The position numbers were made by a program, and so were the translations under genes. From Deltaproteobacteria bacterium (GTDB taxonomy: Bacteria; Desulfobacterota; Desulfobacteria; Desulfobacterales; QNYZ01), in contig QNYZ01000076.1 of NCBI GenBank assembly GCA_003973265.1, positions 1-53,559 of the forward strand: DNA of 53,559 nucleotides. The letters run 5' to 3'. Under the pieces are notes generated by a model. That model saw nothing but the letters and a program-made list of their open reading frames with translations. It ran no database searches and was not told the DNA's origin. This document shows positions 1-8,034 of this stretch, piece after piece; within the stretch, counting starts at the first letter, position 1, and the number at the start of each line of letters is the position of its first letter.

Positions 1-60
1 TGACATGACCCGTTGACATGACCCGTTGACATGACCCGTTGACATGACCCGTTGACATGA
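1..60. repeat. 13-bp tandem repeat, about 4.6 copies
   Basis: The unit TGACATGACCCGT is repeated head to tail at 1-13, 14-26, 27-39 and 40-52, followed by a partial copy TGACATGA at 53-60. The first copy begins at the window edge, so the array may extend to the left. Every junction between units creates TTGACA (13-18, 26-31, 39-44, 52-57), the consensus sigma-70 -35 hexamer. Confidence 0.95.
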
Positions 61-80
61 TCGGGACGATTTTGTAAAAA
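52..80 (+). promoter_or_regulatory. Candidate sigma-70 promoter of ssb
   Basis: The last repeat copy supplies TTGACA at 52-57. A 17-nt spacer leads to TAAAAA at 75-80, which matches four of six bases of the -10 consensus. The predicted transcript start near 87 leaves a leader of about 85 nt before ssb. This is a pattern match only. Confidence 0.5.
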
Positions 81-171
81 TAAACTTTCGCAACCATCCG
101 CTTTCCGGCACAGCCCGGCGTCTGGGTGTCGCCGGATCGGCGCAGACTGACAACTTCAAGGGAGGCAATAC

Positions 172-606
172 ATGGCGGGCGTAAACAAGGTGGTTCTTAT
201 CGGAAGACTGGGAAAAGATCCGGAGATACGGTATTTTAAAGACGGTACAGCAGTGGCAAATTTCACCATTGCCACCTCCGAAGAGTGGAAAGACAAAGAA
301 ACCGGCGATAAAAAAGAACGTACCGAATGGCACCGCATCGTTGCCTTTCGGCGGTTGGGTGAAATTTGCGGAGAGTACCTTTCCAAGGGCCGACAGGTCT
401 ATATTGAAGGTAAACTGCAAACCCGCGAATGGGAAGACAAAGACGGCAACCGCCGCTGGACCACCGAAATTGTGGCCCGCGAGATGCAGATGCTCGGTTC
501 AAGGGATCAGGGCCAGGGCAACCGCGATGCAGACAGTTACCAGCCGCCGGGCATGGCCGGTCCGCAGTCGGGTCAAAACGAACCGGAAGATGATATCCCG
601 TTCTAG
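172..606 (+). CDS. ssb: Single-stranded DNA-binding protein
   Basis: This 144-residue protein is a bacterial SSB, which coats single-stranded DNA during replication, repair and recombination. The OB fold occupies roughly residues 1-110, opening with [17 protein letters not shown] and containing the typical segment [10 protein letters not shown] short Gln/Gly/Pro-rich linker follows, then the acidic tip DDIPF that docks partner proteins. The length is normal for the family. The ATG is preceded by AAGGGAGG at good spacing. Upstream lies the TTGACA-bearing tandem repeat; downstream, after about 70 bp, is a DUF3786 protein that may be co-transcribed. Confidence 0.97.
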   Translation: MAGVNKVVLIGRLGKDPEIRYFKDGTAVANFTIATSEEWKDKETGDKKERTEWHRIVAFRRLGEICGEYLSKGRQVYIEGKLQTREWEDKDGNRRWTTEIVAREMQMLGSRDQGQGNRDADSYQPPGMAGPQSGQNEPEDDIPF

Positions 607-674
607 ACAAAAAGCATGCTTTTCCCATACCCTTATAAATTATAAATAACTGGTATTTTGTAAAGAATACACTG

Positions 675-1502
675 ATGCCGCTATCCGTTGTCGATCTGTA
701 TCAAAAAATCCTGCCCAAAACCAATTGCCGGGATTGTGGATATCCGACCTGCCTGGCTTTTGCCGGGATGGTTGTATCCGAAAAACTGCCTCTGGATAAA
801 TGCCCGCATATTGAAGCAACCGTATTAGAATCAGCACAGGCCGAGCTGGATGAACAGTATGCTTCGGGGAAATGGCTCAAACGAGACCTGGCCGCTGACG
901 CCCTTGTATGGGCCAGGGAACGGGCGGCTTCCATGGATATCGAAACGCTGCCGGATCGGATCGGCGGCGTTCTTCAAAAGGACCGGGATGGCGTCTATCT
1001 GGTACTGCCTTATTTTAACGGCGAGATTCTGATCCGGCCGGATAAAATTCATAAGTCAGACGGCTCGGATCTCAACCGCTGGGAACAGGTTTTCGTCTTT
1101 AACCACATGGCCCAGGGAGGCAGCGCGCTTCCCACCGGTAACTGGAAAGGCCTGGAGGCCATTCCCAATACGATTTCCAAAATGAAATCGATGAAAGCCC
1201 ATGTGGAAATGCCGCTGCTGGAACGGTTTACGGGCAAACCTGCTCAGCTTGAATCTGCCGCCGAAGCCATCGGCGGTGAAGACAGTTCGGCCCAGTTTCC
1301 CACCGCAGATGTGGCGATGCGTTTTTCGGTCCTGCCGCGCCTGCCAGTCATGCTTTTGTTCTGGGATGCCGATCCGGACGATGGGTTTGGCGCCGAAATC
1401 AAGCTGTTGTTCGACGAAACCATCACCGAACATCTGGACGTTGAATCGATCATGTTTTTAAGTGAACGAATCCGGCAGTTGCTGCGCGGCGATGAGATGT
1501 GA
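675..1502 (+). CDS. 4Fe-4S domain and DUF3786 protein
   Basis: This 275-residue protein starts with a four-cysteine iron-sulfur module (CRDCGYPTC followed by a Cys-Pro-His at about residue 43). It is the type found in the acetyl-CoA synthase/corrinoid protein large subunit and in RnfB. The rest matches the DUF3786 type of C-terminal domain, of unknown function, seen in anaerobes. No membrane segment or signal peptide is visible. A redox or electron-carrier role, or a corrinoid-linked role, is possible, but the sequence only supports one [4Fe-4S] cluster. The start is the only ATG upstream of the FeS motif and its ribosome site is weak. It converges with the CBS gene on the other strand. Confidence 0.75.
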   Translation: MPLSVVDLYQKILPKTNCRDCGYPTCLAFAGMVVSEKLPLDKCPHIEATVLESAQAELDEQYASGKWLKRDLAADALVWARERAASMDIETLPDRIGGVLQKDRDGVYLVLPYFNGEILIRPDKIHKSDGSDLNRWEQVFVFNHMAQGGSALPTGNWKGLEAIPNTISKMKSMKAHVEMPLLERFTGKPAQLESAAEAIGGEDSSAQFPTADVAMRFSVLPRLPVMLLFWDADPDDGFGAEIKLLFDETITEHLDVESIMFLSERIRQLLRGDEM

Positions 1503-1529
1503 ATAAAGCCGTCGATTTACTCGACCACA

Positions 1530-2435
1530 TCACGAATCCGTCTCCACTTTGATTCGACTGCTGACACAGGCATGGCAGGATCCCGACCGGATACGGGCCG
1601 CATCGGACAGCGACAATACACCCACAATCTCTTCCGTTCCGACAGATTGAACAAAGATCCGATGCACTTCGGCAAAGATCATCTTCCGAATGGCATCTTC
1701 CAGGTAGTCGTCTTCCCTGCAGACCCGGATTGGAGAGGCCATGATCTCGCGGGCAGATGTGTCGACCGCCAGGCCATGCTTATAGGCCAGGATCAGGTCC
1801 GTCTTTGACACCACCCCCACCGGTACATGCCCGGTATTTTTTTCGATCAGCATCGCGCCAAAACGATGCGCGGATAATGCCTCCATCACAGCCACAAGAC
1901 TGTCCGTTTCGGCAATCGCCACCACGTTGTCCGTCATCACCTCTTTGACAGTAAGACGCGAAACCGTATCATCCGGGGCGGAGGCCTCTGCCCGAAGATG
2001 ACGGCTCTGCGCACAGGTATGACAGTAGCGGTACAGCAATCCCACCATATCCGGATAGGCAAGTACGCCGACAATGTCCCCGTCCTGACCGTCCTGGACG
2101 TAAAGGCGGTATACGCTTTTATTGCGCATGTCTTCCAGCGCGGCATCGAGAGACGCATTCAGCTGGCAAAACAACGGCGGTGAAACCATGATATCCGACA
2201 GCGGCGACATAATGGGCAGGCCCGCATAGTAGGCGCCCATGATATCTGTCTTGGAGACAACACCCGCAGGCTGACCGGCATTATCCAGGGTCATCAGCGC
2301 ATTGGCCTTATGCTTGATCAGGTAGTTAATCGTATGATCAATGGGAGCTGTTTGAGGCAGCCGGATAAATTGCCGCCGCATGGCATCCTTAACGGATAAT
2401 CCGGTTAAAACCGATCGATCAACAATAACGGCCAT
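1530..2435 (-). CDS. Four-CBS protein with two CHxC motifs
   Basis: This 301-residue cytoplasmic protein is made of two tandem CBS pairs (about residues 12-135 and 160-285). CBS pairs usually bind adenine nucleotides and regulate an attached or partner protein. Each pair is followed by a cysteine motif: CHTC at 138-141 and CHAC at 287-290. Each second CBS also starts with a matching cysteine (C90 in SPPLFC, C239 in SPIRVC). The protein therefore looks like an internal duplication of [CBS-CBS-CHxC]. The chosen start has GGAAGG before it; the frame stays open upstream, but that stretch overlaps the preceding gene. A metal, heme or redox role for the cysteines is inference. Confidence 0.85.
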   Translation of the reverse strand: MAVIVDRSVLTGLSVKDAMRRQFIRLPQTAPIDHTINYLIKHKANALMTLDNAGQPAGVVSKTDIMGAYYAGLPIMSPLSDIMVSPPLFCQLNASLDAALEDMRNKSVYRLYVQDGQDGDIVGVLAYPDMVGLLYRYCHTCAQSRHLRAEASAPDDTVSRLTVKEVMTDNVVAIAETDSLVAVMEALSAHRFGAMLIEKNTGHVPVGVVSKTDLILAYKHGLAVDTSAREIMASPIRVCREDDYLEDAIRKMIFAEVHRIFVQSVGTEEIVGVLSLSDAARIRSGSCHACVSSRIKVETDS

Positions 2436-2445
2436 GGCACCTTCC

Positions 2446-2934
2446 TTAAGCGGATAATTTATCAAGAAGATTATAAAACAGATCCGAAATATATACGATT
2501 CCGAGAATATTATCGTTTTCCAGAACGGGGATTCGCCGCACATGTTTATTGATCATCAAATCAAGAAGGATCATCAAATGTGTATCCGGCGTCACTGATA
2601 TCAAATCGGTAGACATGATATCCCCCACCAGAATCGTGCGGGTCCGGTCGCAGGCATTTTCAACCAGGCCTGAAATATCAATGTCATCCATGGTTCCCCA
2701 GACATGAATATGCTTGGGGCGAATGAACAAAAGGATATCGTACATGGACAGCATGCCGATCAGCCGGTTGGATTCATCGGTTACGGTCATACCGAATACC
2801 TTGCGGCCTTCTTCCTCGGAGGCTTTACGAAAAATCCGGACTGCATCAGCCACGGTCTGGTCTGATTTTAAAGTATGGAGACGGGTTGTCATCACATCCC
2901 GGGCGGTCATTTGCATCGGCAACCTCGCTTGCAT
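2446..2934 (-). CDS. CBS domain-pair protein
   Basis: This 162-residue protein is essentially a single CBS pair: CBS1 from MTARDVMTTRL (about residues 9-70) and CBS2 from VGDIMSTDLISV (about 102-160). It has no extra domain and no membrane segment. Such free-standing Bateman modules sense adenine nucleotides. Its stop codon lies 10 bp before the start of the four-CBS gene, so the two are probably one operon and may act together. Its target cannot be told from sequence. An alternative start at the second Met (MQMTA) would shorten it by six residues. Confidence 0.85.
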   Translation of the reverse strand: MQARLPMQMTARDVMTTRLHTLKSDQTVADAVRIFRKASEEEGRKVFGMTVTDESNRLIGMLSMYDILLFIRPKHIHVWGTMDDIDISGLVENACDRTRTILVGDIMSTDLISVTPDTHLMILLDLMINKHVRRIPVLENDNILGIVYISDLFYNLLDKLSA

Positions 2935-3422
2935 AAAACATTACTATTATGGGGAAGCGTATATCAAACTTATTTTATACGGATTCAGACCTGAAACACA
3001 AGGATATTTTGAAGGGACCCGGCAGCTTAAATGGGCATACACAAGGGCCAATAATGCTTGATCATTGGCAGTTTGAACGGGTACAATAAAGCCATGACAA
3101 TATTTGTTCCACCCGATTTTCCCATTCCCCCTGTGTGTTTGAAACAGACAGAATCTACCAGAAAATGTGAACGGTCAACGATGTTGTTAAGGGTTATGAC
3201 GCCGTCATGATCCGTGCCGGGCACCTGCGGAAAACAAGGCCTTTTGGCCCGGCTCACCTGCAGCCGGCGACCGGTCCCAAAAAAAATCGGGATGTCCCTG
3301 CTGGCTGAAAATTCCCGAATCACCGAAATCACCGATTATAGGCGTTTACCATTGACAGCATGAAAATGGGGGTATAGGGTTGCCCGAATTTAAATCTTAT
3401 CAGTTAGAAGTGAGGCGAGATT
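2935..3422. other. Intergenic region, no convincing gene
   Basis: This 488-bp stretch separates the divergent CBS genes and the phosphate genes. An open frame of 101 codons at 3027-3332 on the minus strand has no recognisable family, no ribosome site and no clear coding character. It may be decayed sequence. No tRNA, terminator or clear promoter was recognised. Confidence 0.5.
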
Positions 3423-4073
3423 ATGGCGTTTACCATACTGAAAAGAGGGTTTGATATCAGCAAGCAGATTGATGAATTCCTGGATAAAGTCAGCGAATCC
3501 GGCTTGATTTTTCAAAGGGGAATTCATTCCTATCTGCAGGGAAAAATGGAGTCATTTAAAAAAAGACTGGAAGATATCTACGAAATTGAGCACCAGGGCG
3601 ATGCACTGCGTCGAAACCTGGAAAAACAACTGTATCTTCAAACACTGATTCCCGAATCCAGAGGCGACGTGCTGGAACTTCTTGAGAGCCTCGACGCCCT
3701 CCTGGATCGGTTCAAGGGCGCACTATGGCGTTTCGATATCGAATGCCCAGACTTTTTCCCTGAAATCCATGACGATTTTGAGGAACTCACCCTGTGCGTG
3801 GTCAATTCCGTGGAGGCCATTGTCCTTTCCGCCCGTGCGTTTTTTAAAAATATTTCCGCTGTCAACGATCATATGCATAAGGTGATCCACTGGGAAAGCC
3901 AGTCTGATATCATATCTACCCAGCTCCAGCGAAATATCTTCAGCCGGAAGGAGATGCGGCTGAGCCACCGGATGCAGCTTCGTGATTTTGTTCGTCACGT
4001 GGATAAGATTGCGGACCGGGCGGAAGATGTTGCGGATAAGCTTGGTATATACGTCATTAAACGCTCACTATAG
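3423..4073 (+). CDS. DUF47 family PiT accessory protein
   Basis: This 216-residue all-helical cytoplasmic protein belongs to the DUF47 (PhoU-like, YkaA/TIGR00153) family. Members are commonly encoded next to low-affinity phosphate transporters and are thought to regulate them. The family pattern is visible: the Phe-rich start MAFTILKRGFDISKQIDEFL, the segment EIEHQGDALRRNLEKQL, and a C-terminal helix with RHVDKIADRAEDVADKL. GAGGCGAG precedes the ATG. It is followed after 9 bp by the PiT transporter, so the pair is almost certainly one operon. Confidence 0.9.
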   Translation: MAFTILKRGFDISKQIDEFLDKVSESGLIFQRGIHSYLQGKMESFKKRLEDIYEIEHQGDALRRNLEKQLYLQTLIPESRGDVLELLESLDALLDRFKGALWRFDIECPDFFPEIHDDFEELTLCVVNSVEAIVLSARAFFKNISAVNDHMHKVIHWESQSDIISTQLQRNIFSRKEMRLSHRMQLRDFVRHVDKIADRAEDVADKLGIYVIKRSL

Positions 4074-4082
4074 GGACCTGAC

Positions 4083-5579
4083 ATGTTCGCCTTTTTTCTT
4101 TCCAGTGGTTTATTTTTAGGCTGGTCCCTGGGGGCCAACGACGCCTCGAATGTGTTCGGTACTGCTGTGGGCAGCAAGATGATCCGTTTTAAAACCGCAG
4201 CGGCCTGCTGCAGTATTTTTATTATTTTAGGGGCAGTGGTCAGCGGAGCGGGAGCTTCCCATACCCTGGGAAAACTGGGGGCCGTCAATGCGATGGCCGG
4301 CGCATTTATCGTTGCTTTTTCTGCAGGGGTCAGCATTTATCTGATGACCCGTGCCGGTTACCCGGTGTCGACTTCCCAGGCTATTGTCGGGGCGATTATC
4401 GGATGGAATTTTTTTTCCGGTTCCCCTACCGATTACACATCACTTCAAAAAATCGTGGGGACATGGGTTTTATGCCCCCTTATTTCCGCAAGTATTGCGG
4501 TGGTATTTTACAAACTGGTCGTTTTCGGTATCAAGCAGTTAAAACCACACATTCTAACCCAGGATGCGTTGACACGGCTCGGCCTGTTGCTGGTCGGTGC
4601 TTTTGGATCATACAGCCTGGGGGCCAATAACATCGCCAACGTGATGGGCGTGTTTGTTCCTGTTTCACCTTTTCAGGATATCTCTCTTTTTGGGTGGGTC
4701 ACACTGTCATCGGCGCAGCAGCTTTTTTTTATTGGCGGGGTGGCCATCGCCGTGGGTGTGTTTACCTATTCCAAACGGGTAATGGAAACTGTCGGCGAAG
4801 GGATCATCAGCCTGTCACCGGTCGATGCTTTCGTGGTGGTGACGGCTCACTCCACCGTTCTTTTTCTTTTTGCCTCCCAAGGTCTCGAGAGCTTCTTGAT
4901 TCGTCACGGGCTGCCGTCGATTCCCCTGGTACCGGTTTCGAGCTCCCAGGCGGTTGTCGGCGCAGTCGTCGGTATCGGTTTGCTGAAAGGGGGCCGGGGA
5001 ATCCGCTGGCGCCTGCTGGGAGGTATCAGCAGCGGTTGGGTCGTCACCCCGATCATTGCAGCGGGCTTTTGTTTTATTTCTCTTTTTTTCCTCCAGAATG
5101 TCTTTGAACAAGACACCTATCGCCCGGTGAGTTATTTAGTTTCGCCGAAAGTGATTGAAAGAGTCGCGCAGGCAGGTATCGCCACAGACCGATTGCGGGC
5201 ACTTGAGGATAAGCAATTTCCAAATGCCGTGACATTTAAAAAGGCCCTTTCAAAATTCAGTCCCATCCCGTCGAAAGACCTTGCGTTGATGATGAATACG
5301 GCTGAAATACATCCGATGAAAATTACCGCAACCAGCTTGAATACCCTTTCCCGGCGGGATAGACGGATCTCTGCCGCCCAGAAAAAAGACCTGGCCCGGC
5401 TGCTGAAGCACTCGTTTATGCATAAATGGGAATTGGCCGACGCCCTGTCAGCCATCTCACCGGATTGGCGTTTCAATCATCAGGATAAAAAACATGACCA
5501 GGCGCTCAGCCAAACCCTTGCTCATTTATATAAAATATTTGATACCGGTCAAAGTGACCCGGCCAGATCGAACAGGTGA
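4083..5579 (+). CDS. pit: PiT family inorganic phosphate transporter
   Basis: This 498-residue inner-membrane protein is a PiT permease, which takes up phosphate or metal-phosphate coupled to H+ or Na+. Both inverted repeats carry the family signature: GANDASNVFGTAVGSK near the N-terminus and GANNIANVMGVFVPVS at about residue 180. Later segments show VSSSQAVVGAVVGIG. Around ten membrane helices fill residues 1-345. A soluble C-terminal tail of about 140 residues, rich in Lys, Asp and Ser, follows; it is longer than in typical bacterial PiT proteins and has no recognised domain. It forms an operon with the DUF47 gene 9 bp upstream. Confidence 0.93.
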   Translation: MFAFFLSSGLFLGWSLGANDASNVFGTAVGSKMIRFKTAAACCSIFIILGAVVSGAGASHTLGKLGAVNAMAGAFIVAFSAGVSIYLMTRAGYPVSTSQAIVGAIIGWNFFSGSPTDYTSLQKIVGTWVLCPLISASIAVVFYKLVVFGIKQLKPHILTQDALTRLGLLLVGAFGSYSLGANNIANVMGVFVPVSPFQDISLFGWVTLSSAQQLFFIGGVAIAVGVFTYSKRVMETVGEGIISLSPVDAFVVVTAHSTVLFLFASQGLESFLIRHGLPSIPLVPVSSSQAVVGAVVGIGLLKGGRGIRWRLLGGISSGWVVTPIIAAGFCFISLFFLQNVFEQDTYRPVSYLVSPKVIERVAQAGIATDRLRALEDKQFPNAVTFKKALSKFSPIPSKDLALMMNTAEIHPMKITATSLNTLSRRDRRISAAQKKDLARLLKHSFMHKWELADALSAISPDWRFNHQDKKHDQALSQTLAHLYKIFDTGQSDPARSNR

Positions 5580-5618
5580 CTACGGACATATTGACAACAC
5601 TGGCTGACGATCTTTTTG

Positions 5619-6131
5619 TTAAAATAGTACCTGTTTTGCATATCGGGATACTTCTTTGTAGAATCCCGTGTCATCACTTCGCTCCACCTGCTTAAAAAAA
5701 TCGGGTACCCATTGCCTGAGGTGGCCAAGCAGAAAATCATAATCTTCCCGAACCAAATCGTGGGACGACAGGGTCGACAGCAGGGCCAGAAATTCCAATT
5801 CCACCGCAATATGATCCGGTATTTCATCCGTTTCAAAACCATACTCACGGTACATCTTTTTCAGCCGAATGGTGGATGGTCCCATTAACGTTCCTTCAAG
5901 ATAAAAGGATCCGTATGGCGGGCAGGGCACCTCGGGCAGCGTGTTGATGAAGAGGCGGACGTAGTTGTTTTGAAGCGTTGTGAGATTGAAGTCATCCGCC
6001 GCCGCCCCCCCCGTCACTTCCCCGGCCGTGAGGGCCAGGCGTTGAATATCCGTTACCGGCCATGTTTCCGGATAAGTAAAGAGCCGGGAAAGTGCCTGGA
6101 GGTTTTCAGCATTCAGGGTGAATGTGCTCAT
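5619..6131 (-). CDS. TorD/DmsD-like molybdoenzyme chaperone
   Basis: This 170-residue helical cytoplasmic protein is of the TorD family. These chaperones bind the Tat signal of a molybdoenzyme and help insert the cofactor before export. Supporting features are the CPPYGSFYLEG segment, the YREYGFETDEIPDHIAVELEF motif (which includes the hallmark pDH followed by ELEF), and the family length. It is the last gene of the molybdoenzyme operon and its ATG overlaps the stop of the NrfD gene (ATGA). Its likely client is the Tat-exported catalytic subunit encoded at the start of that operon. Confidence 0.88.
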   Translation of the reverse strand: MSTFTLNAENLQALSRLFTYPETWPVTDIQRLALTAGEVTGGAAADDFNLTTLQNNYVRLFINTLPEVPCPPYGSFYLEGTLMGPSTIRLKKMYREYGFETDEIPDHIAVELEFLALLSTLSSHDLVREDYDFLLGHLRQWVPDFFKQVERSDDTGFYKEVSRYAKQVLF

Positions 6132-7363
6132 GCGTCCGCTTTTTCGGCAATGGGGAACCGGTCAATGGCGAAAAGAATCACAAAACACATGAATGCGACA
6201 ACGCCCATGAAAATAATGATTTCGACGATGCTCGGAAAATAGTGCCATTTGGTAACAAAGGTATTACCAAGGGGATCATATTGCCCCGAAGCAATCGGCA
6301 TAGACCATTCCACGTGCTGCAGTCCCAATGGTTTGATGGTAAGCGAAATCTTGTCAAAGGCGGCCGGCATGATCAGGAACCGATGGGACAAGACCCCGAG
6401 AATCAAAAGCAGGCAGCTGGCAATCATGGTCCCCGCCCGCTGCCTTATTTTCCGGTTCAGCAGCAGAATAACGGCCAAAAGCGGTGCAAACACTTCTAAC
6501 GCATGGGCCGCACCATAGTCGATAAAGGTAATCGACAGCGTACTGAGGGCTTCAGCCGCACCATACCAGAAATGGATGATAAAATCATTGTACATTAAAA
6601 AAAGATGAACGAAGAGGGCCGCCGCCATAATGGTGGCCATGCTGCGATAGGCCGGCTGATGTGCCTCTTTAAAACCGTAGGTGAGCAGCGAGACGATGAA
6701 GACGACCGCGGTACCGCATGAAACAGCCACGGCGATAAAATCAGGTGCCATCGCCGCTGTAAACCACCATTCGCGGCCGCCCTGTGTAGAGAAAATCCAG
6801 GCAGTCACGACATGGATGCCGATGGCGGCAACCAGGGAAAAGGGCGCCAGGCGCTTGGCCCACTTTTCAGAGAATTCGCCGGGATGATCTACTTTAATGG
6901 CAATTTTCGCAAGCGGGCCCTTCAGCTCGGGCAGCATGAGAATGTACAGATAAAGAAGCGACAGGCCGGCGTAAAGATTCAACACAATGACATCCCAGAC
7001 AAGCGGCGAATCAAAGTGCGGGTGGAGCAGCATATTGTAAAGTCGCAGGGGTTTACCGATGTCGGGTAAAATTGAAATCATGGCAGCCGTGACATTGGCA
7101 AAAGCCGTCAGCGCGCCGAGTTTGGCAAAGGGTTTTAAACTTTTTACACCAAAAAGATAGATCAGAGAGCTCAACACCAGCCCGCCGGCGGCATTGCCCA
7201 CAAAAAAGGCCAGGCCGGACACATAAAGCCCCCACGAATAAGAATTGCGCATATGGGTAAGGACCAGGCCTTCCTGGTATTGATAAAACCATGTCACTAT
7301 ACCCGCCAGCATGACGAGGCCCGATATCAAAAATCCAATTTTTTTACGCTGACTCATTTTCAA
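6128..7363 (-). CDS. NrfD/PsrC-like quinone-interacting membrane subunit
   Basis: This 411-residue integral membrane protein, with about ten predicted helices, belongs to the NrfD/PsrC family. These subunits anchor periplasmic molybdoenzyme complexes and exchange electrons with the quinone pool. The N-terminal helix is followed by SYSWGLYVSGLAFFVGNAAGG, a conserved NrfD-type segment. No heme ligands or FeS motifs are visible, as expected. It overlaps by 4 bp both the ferredoxin-like subunit before it and the chaperone after it. The direction of electron flow (reductase or dehydrogenase) cannot be told from the sequence. Confidence 0.9.
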   Translation of the reverse strand: MKMSQRKKIGFLISGLVMLAGIVTWFYQYQEGLVLTHMRNSYSWGLYVSGLAFFVGNAAGGLVLSSLIYLFGVKSLKPFAKLGALTAFANVTAAMISILPDIGKPLRLYNMLLHPHFDSPLVWDVIVLNLYAGLSLLYLYILMLPELKGPLAKIAIKVDHPGEFSEKWAKRLAPFSLVAAIGIHVVTAWIFSTQGGREWWFTAAMAPDFIAVAVSCGTAVVFIVSLLTYGFKEAHQPAYRSMATIMAAALFVHLFLMYNDFIIHFWYGAAEALSTLSITFIDYGAAHALEVFAPLLAVILLLNRKIRQRAGTMIASCLLLILGVLSHRFLIMPAAFDKISLTIKPLGLQHVEWSMPIASGQYDPLGNTFVTKWHYFPSIVEIIIFMGVVAFMCFVILFAIDRFPIAEKADA

Positions 7364-8034
7364 TTCTCCTTCCGCTTGGGGGGCAGATAAAAAACGGTCG
7401 GTCTGGTTCCTTTTTCAGCCATCAGGTTGAAGCCGTTTTTATCCCGGATCATTTTCGAGACATTACTTTCCGGATCATCCAGGTCTCCGACATGCCTCGC
7501 CTTTCCGGGGCAGGCCCGCACACAGGCCGGGTCAAGCCCTTTTTCGAGGTAGTGAACGCAGAAGTTGCATTTTTCCACGATCCCTTTCGGGCGGGACTGC
7601 ATATAGACCAGTCTTCCCTTGAGTCGATAGTCATCGGGATAGCCGTATGTATACCCGTCCTGGTACCCGTATTTTTTCATGGCTTTTTTGGAATCTTCCC
7701 AGTTAAATTGACGCACGCCGTACGGGCAGGCCGCCATGCAATAGCGGCAGCCGATACACCGTTCGTAGTCCACCAGGATGGTGCCGTCGTCGTGCCGATA
7801 GGTGGCCCCGACCGGGCATACCTTCTCACACGGGGCATTTTCGCAGTGCTGGCAGTGAACCGGCAGAAAGTATTCCCGCCCCTTTTCAGGTGGCGTCAGA
7901 TGGCGGCTGCTTCCGGGCGTAAAGACCCGGTTCCACCAATTGCCGGGTGGTTGGGCATTATGTTGTTTGCAGGCCACCACACAGGAGCGGCAGCCGATAC
8001 ATTTTTCAAGGTCGATGACCATTCCGCGTTTCAT
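7360..8034 (-). CDS. Four-cluster ferredoxin-like subunit of molybdoenzyme
   Basis: This 224-residue protein is a DmsB/PsrB/TtrB-type electron-transfer subunit. Sixteen cysteines in four groups can hold four [4Fe-4S] clusters: CIGCRSCVVAC, CQHCENAPCEKVC, CIGCRYCMAAC, and CNFC followed by CVRAC. It has no signal peptide of its own, so it is probably carried across the membrane with the Tat-tagged catalytic subunit, as is known for this family. It would pass electrons between the catalytic subunit and the NrfD-type anchor. It overlaps both neighbours by 4 bp. Confidence 0.95.
   Translation of the reverse strand: MKRGMVIDLEKCIGCRSCVVACKQHNAQPPGNWWNRVFTPGSSRHLTPPEKGREYFLPVHCQHCENAPCEKVCPVGATYRHDDGTILVDYERCIGCRYCMAACPYGVRQFNWEDSKKAMKKYGYQDGYTYGYPDDYRLKGRLVYMQSRPKGIVEKCNFCVHYLEKGLDPACVRACPGKARHVGDLDDPESNVSKMIRDKNGFNLMAEKGTRPTVFYLPPKRKEN

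Noticed and set aside
1..60. CRISPR-like array at the left edge
   Set aside because: The 13-bp units are directly joined without spacers, so they are a simple tandem repeat.
3027..3332. 101-codon open frame on the minus strand
   Set aside because: No recognised family, no ribosome site and no convincing coding pattern; a decayed gene remains possible.
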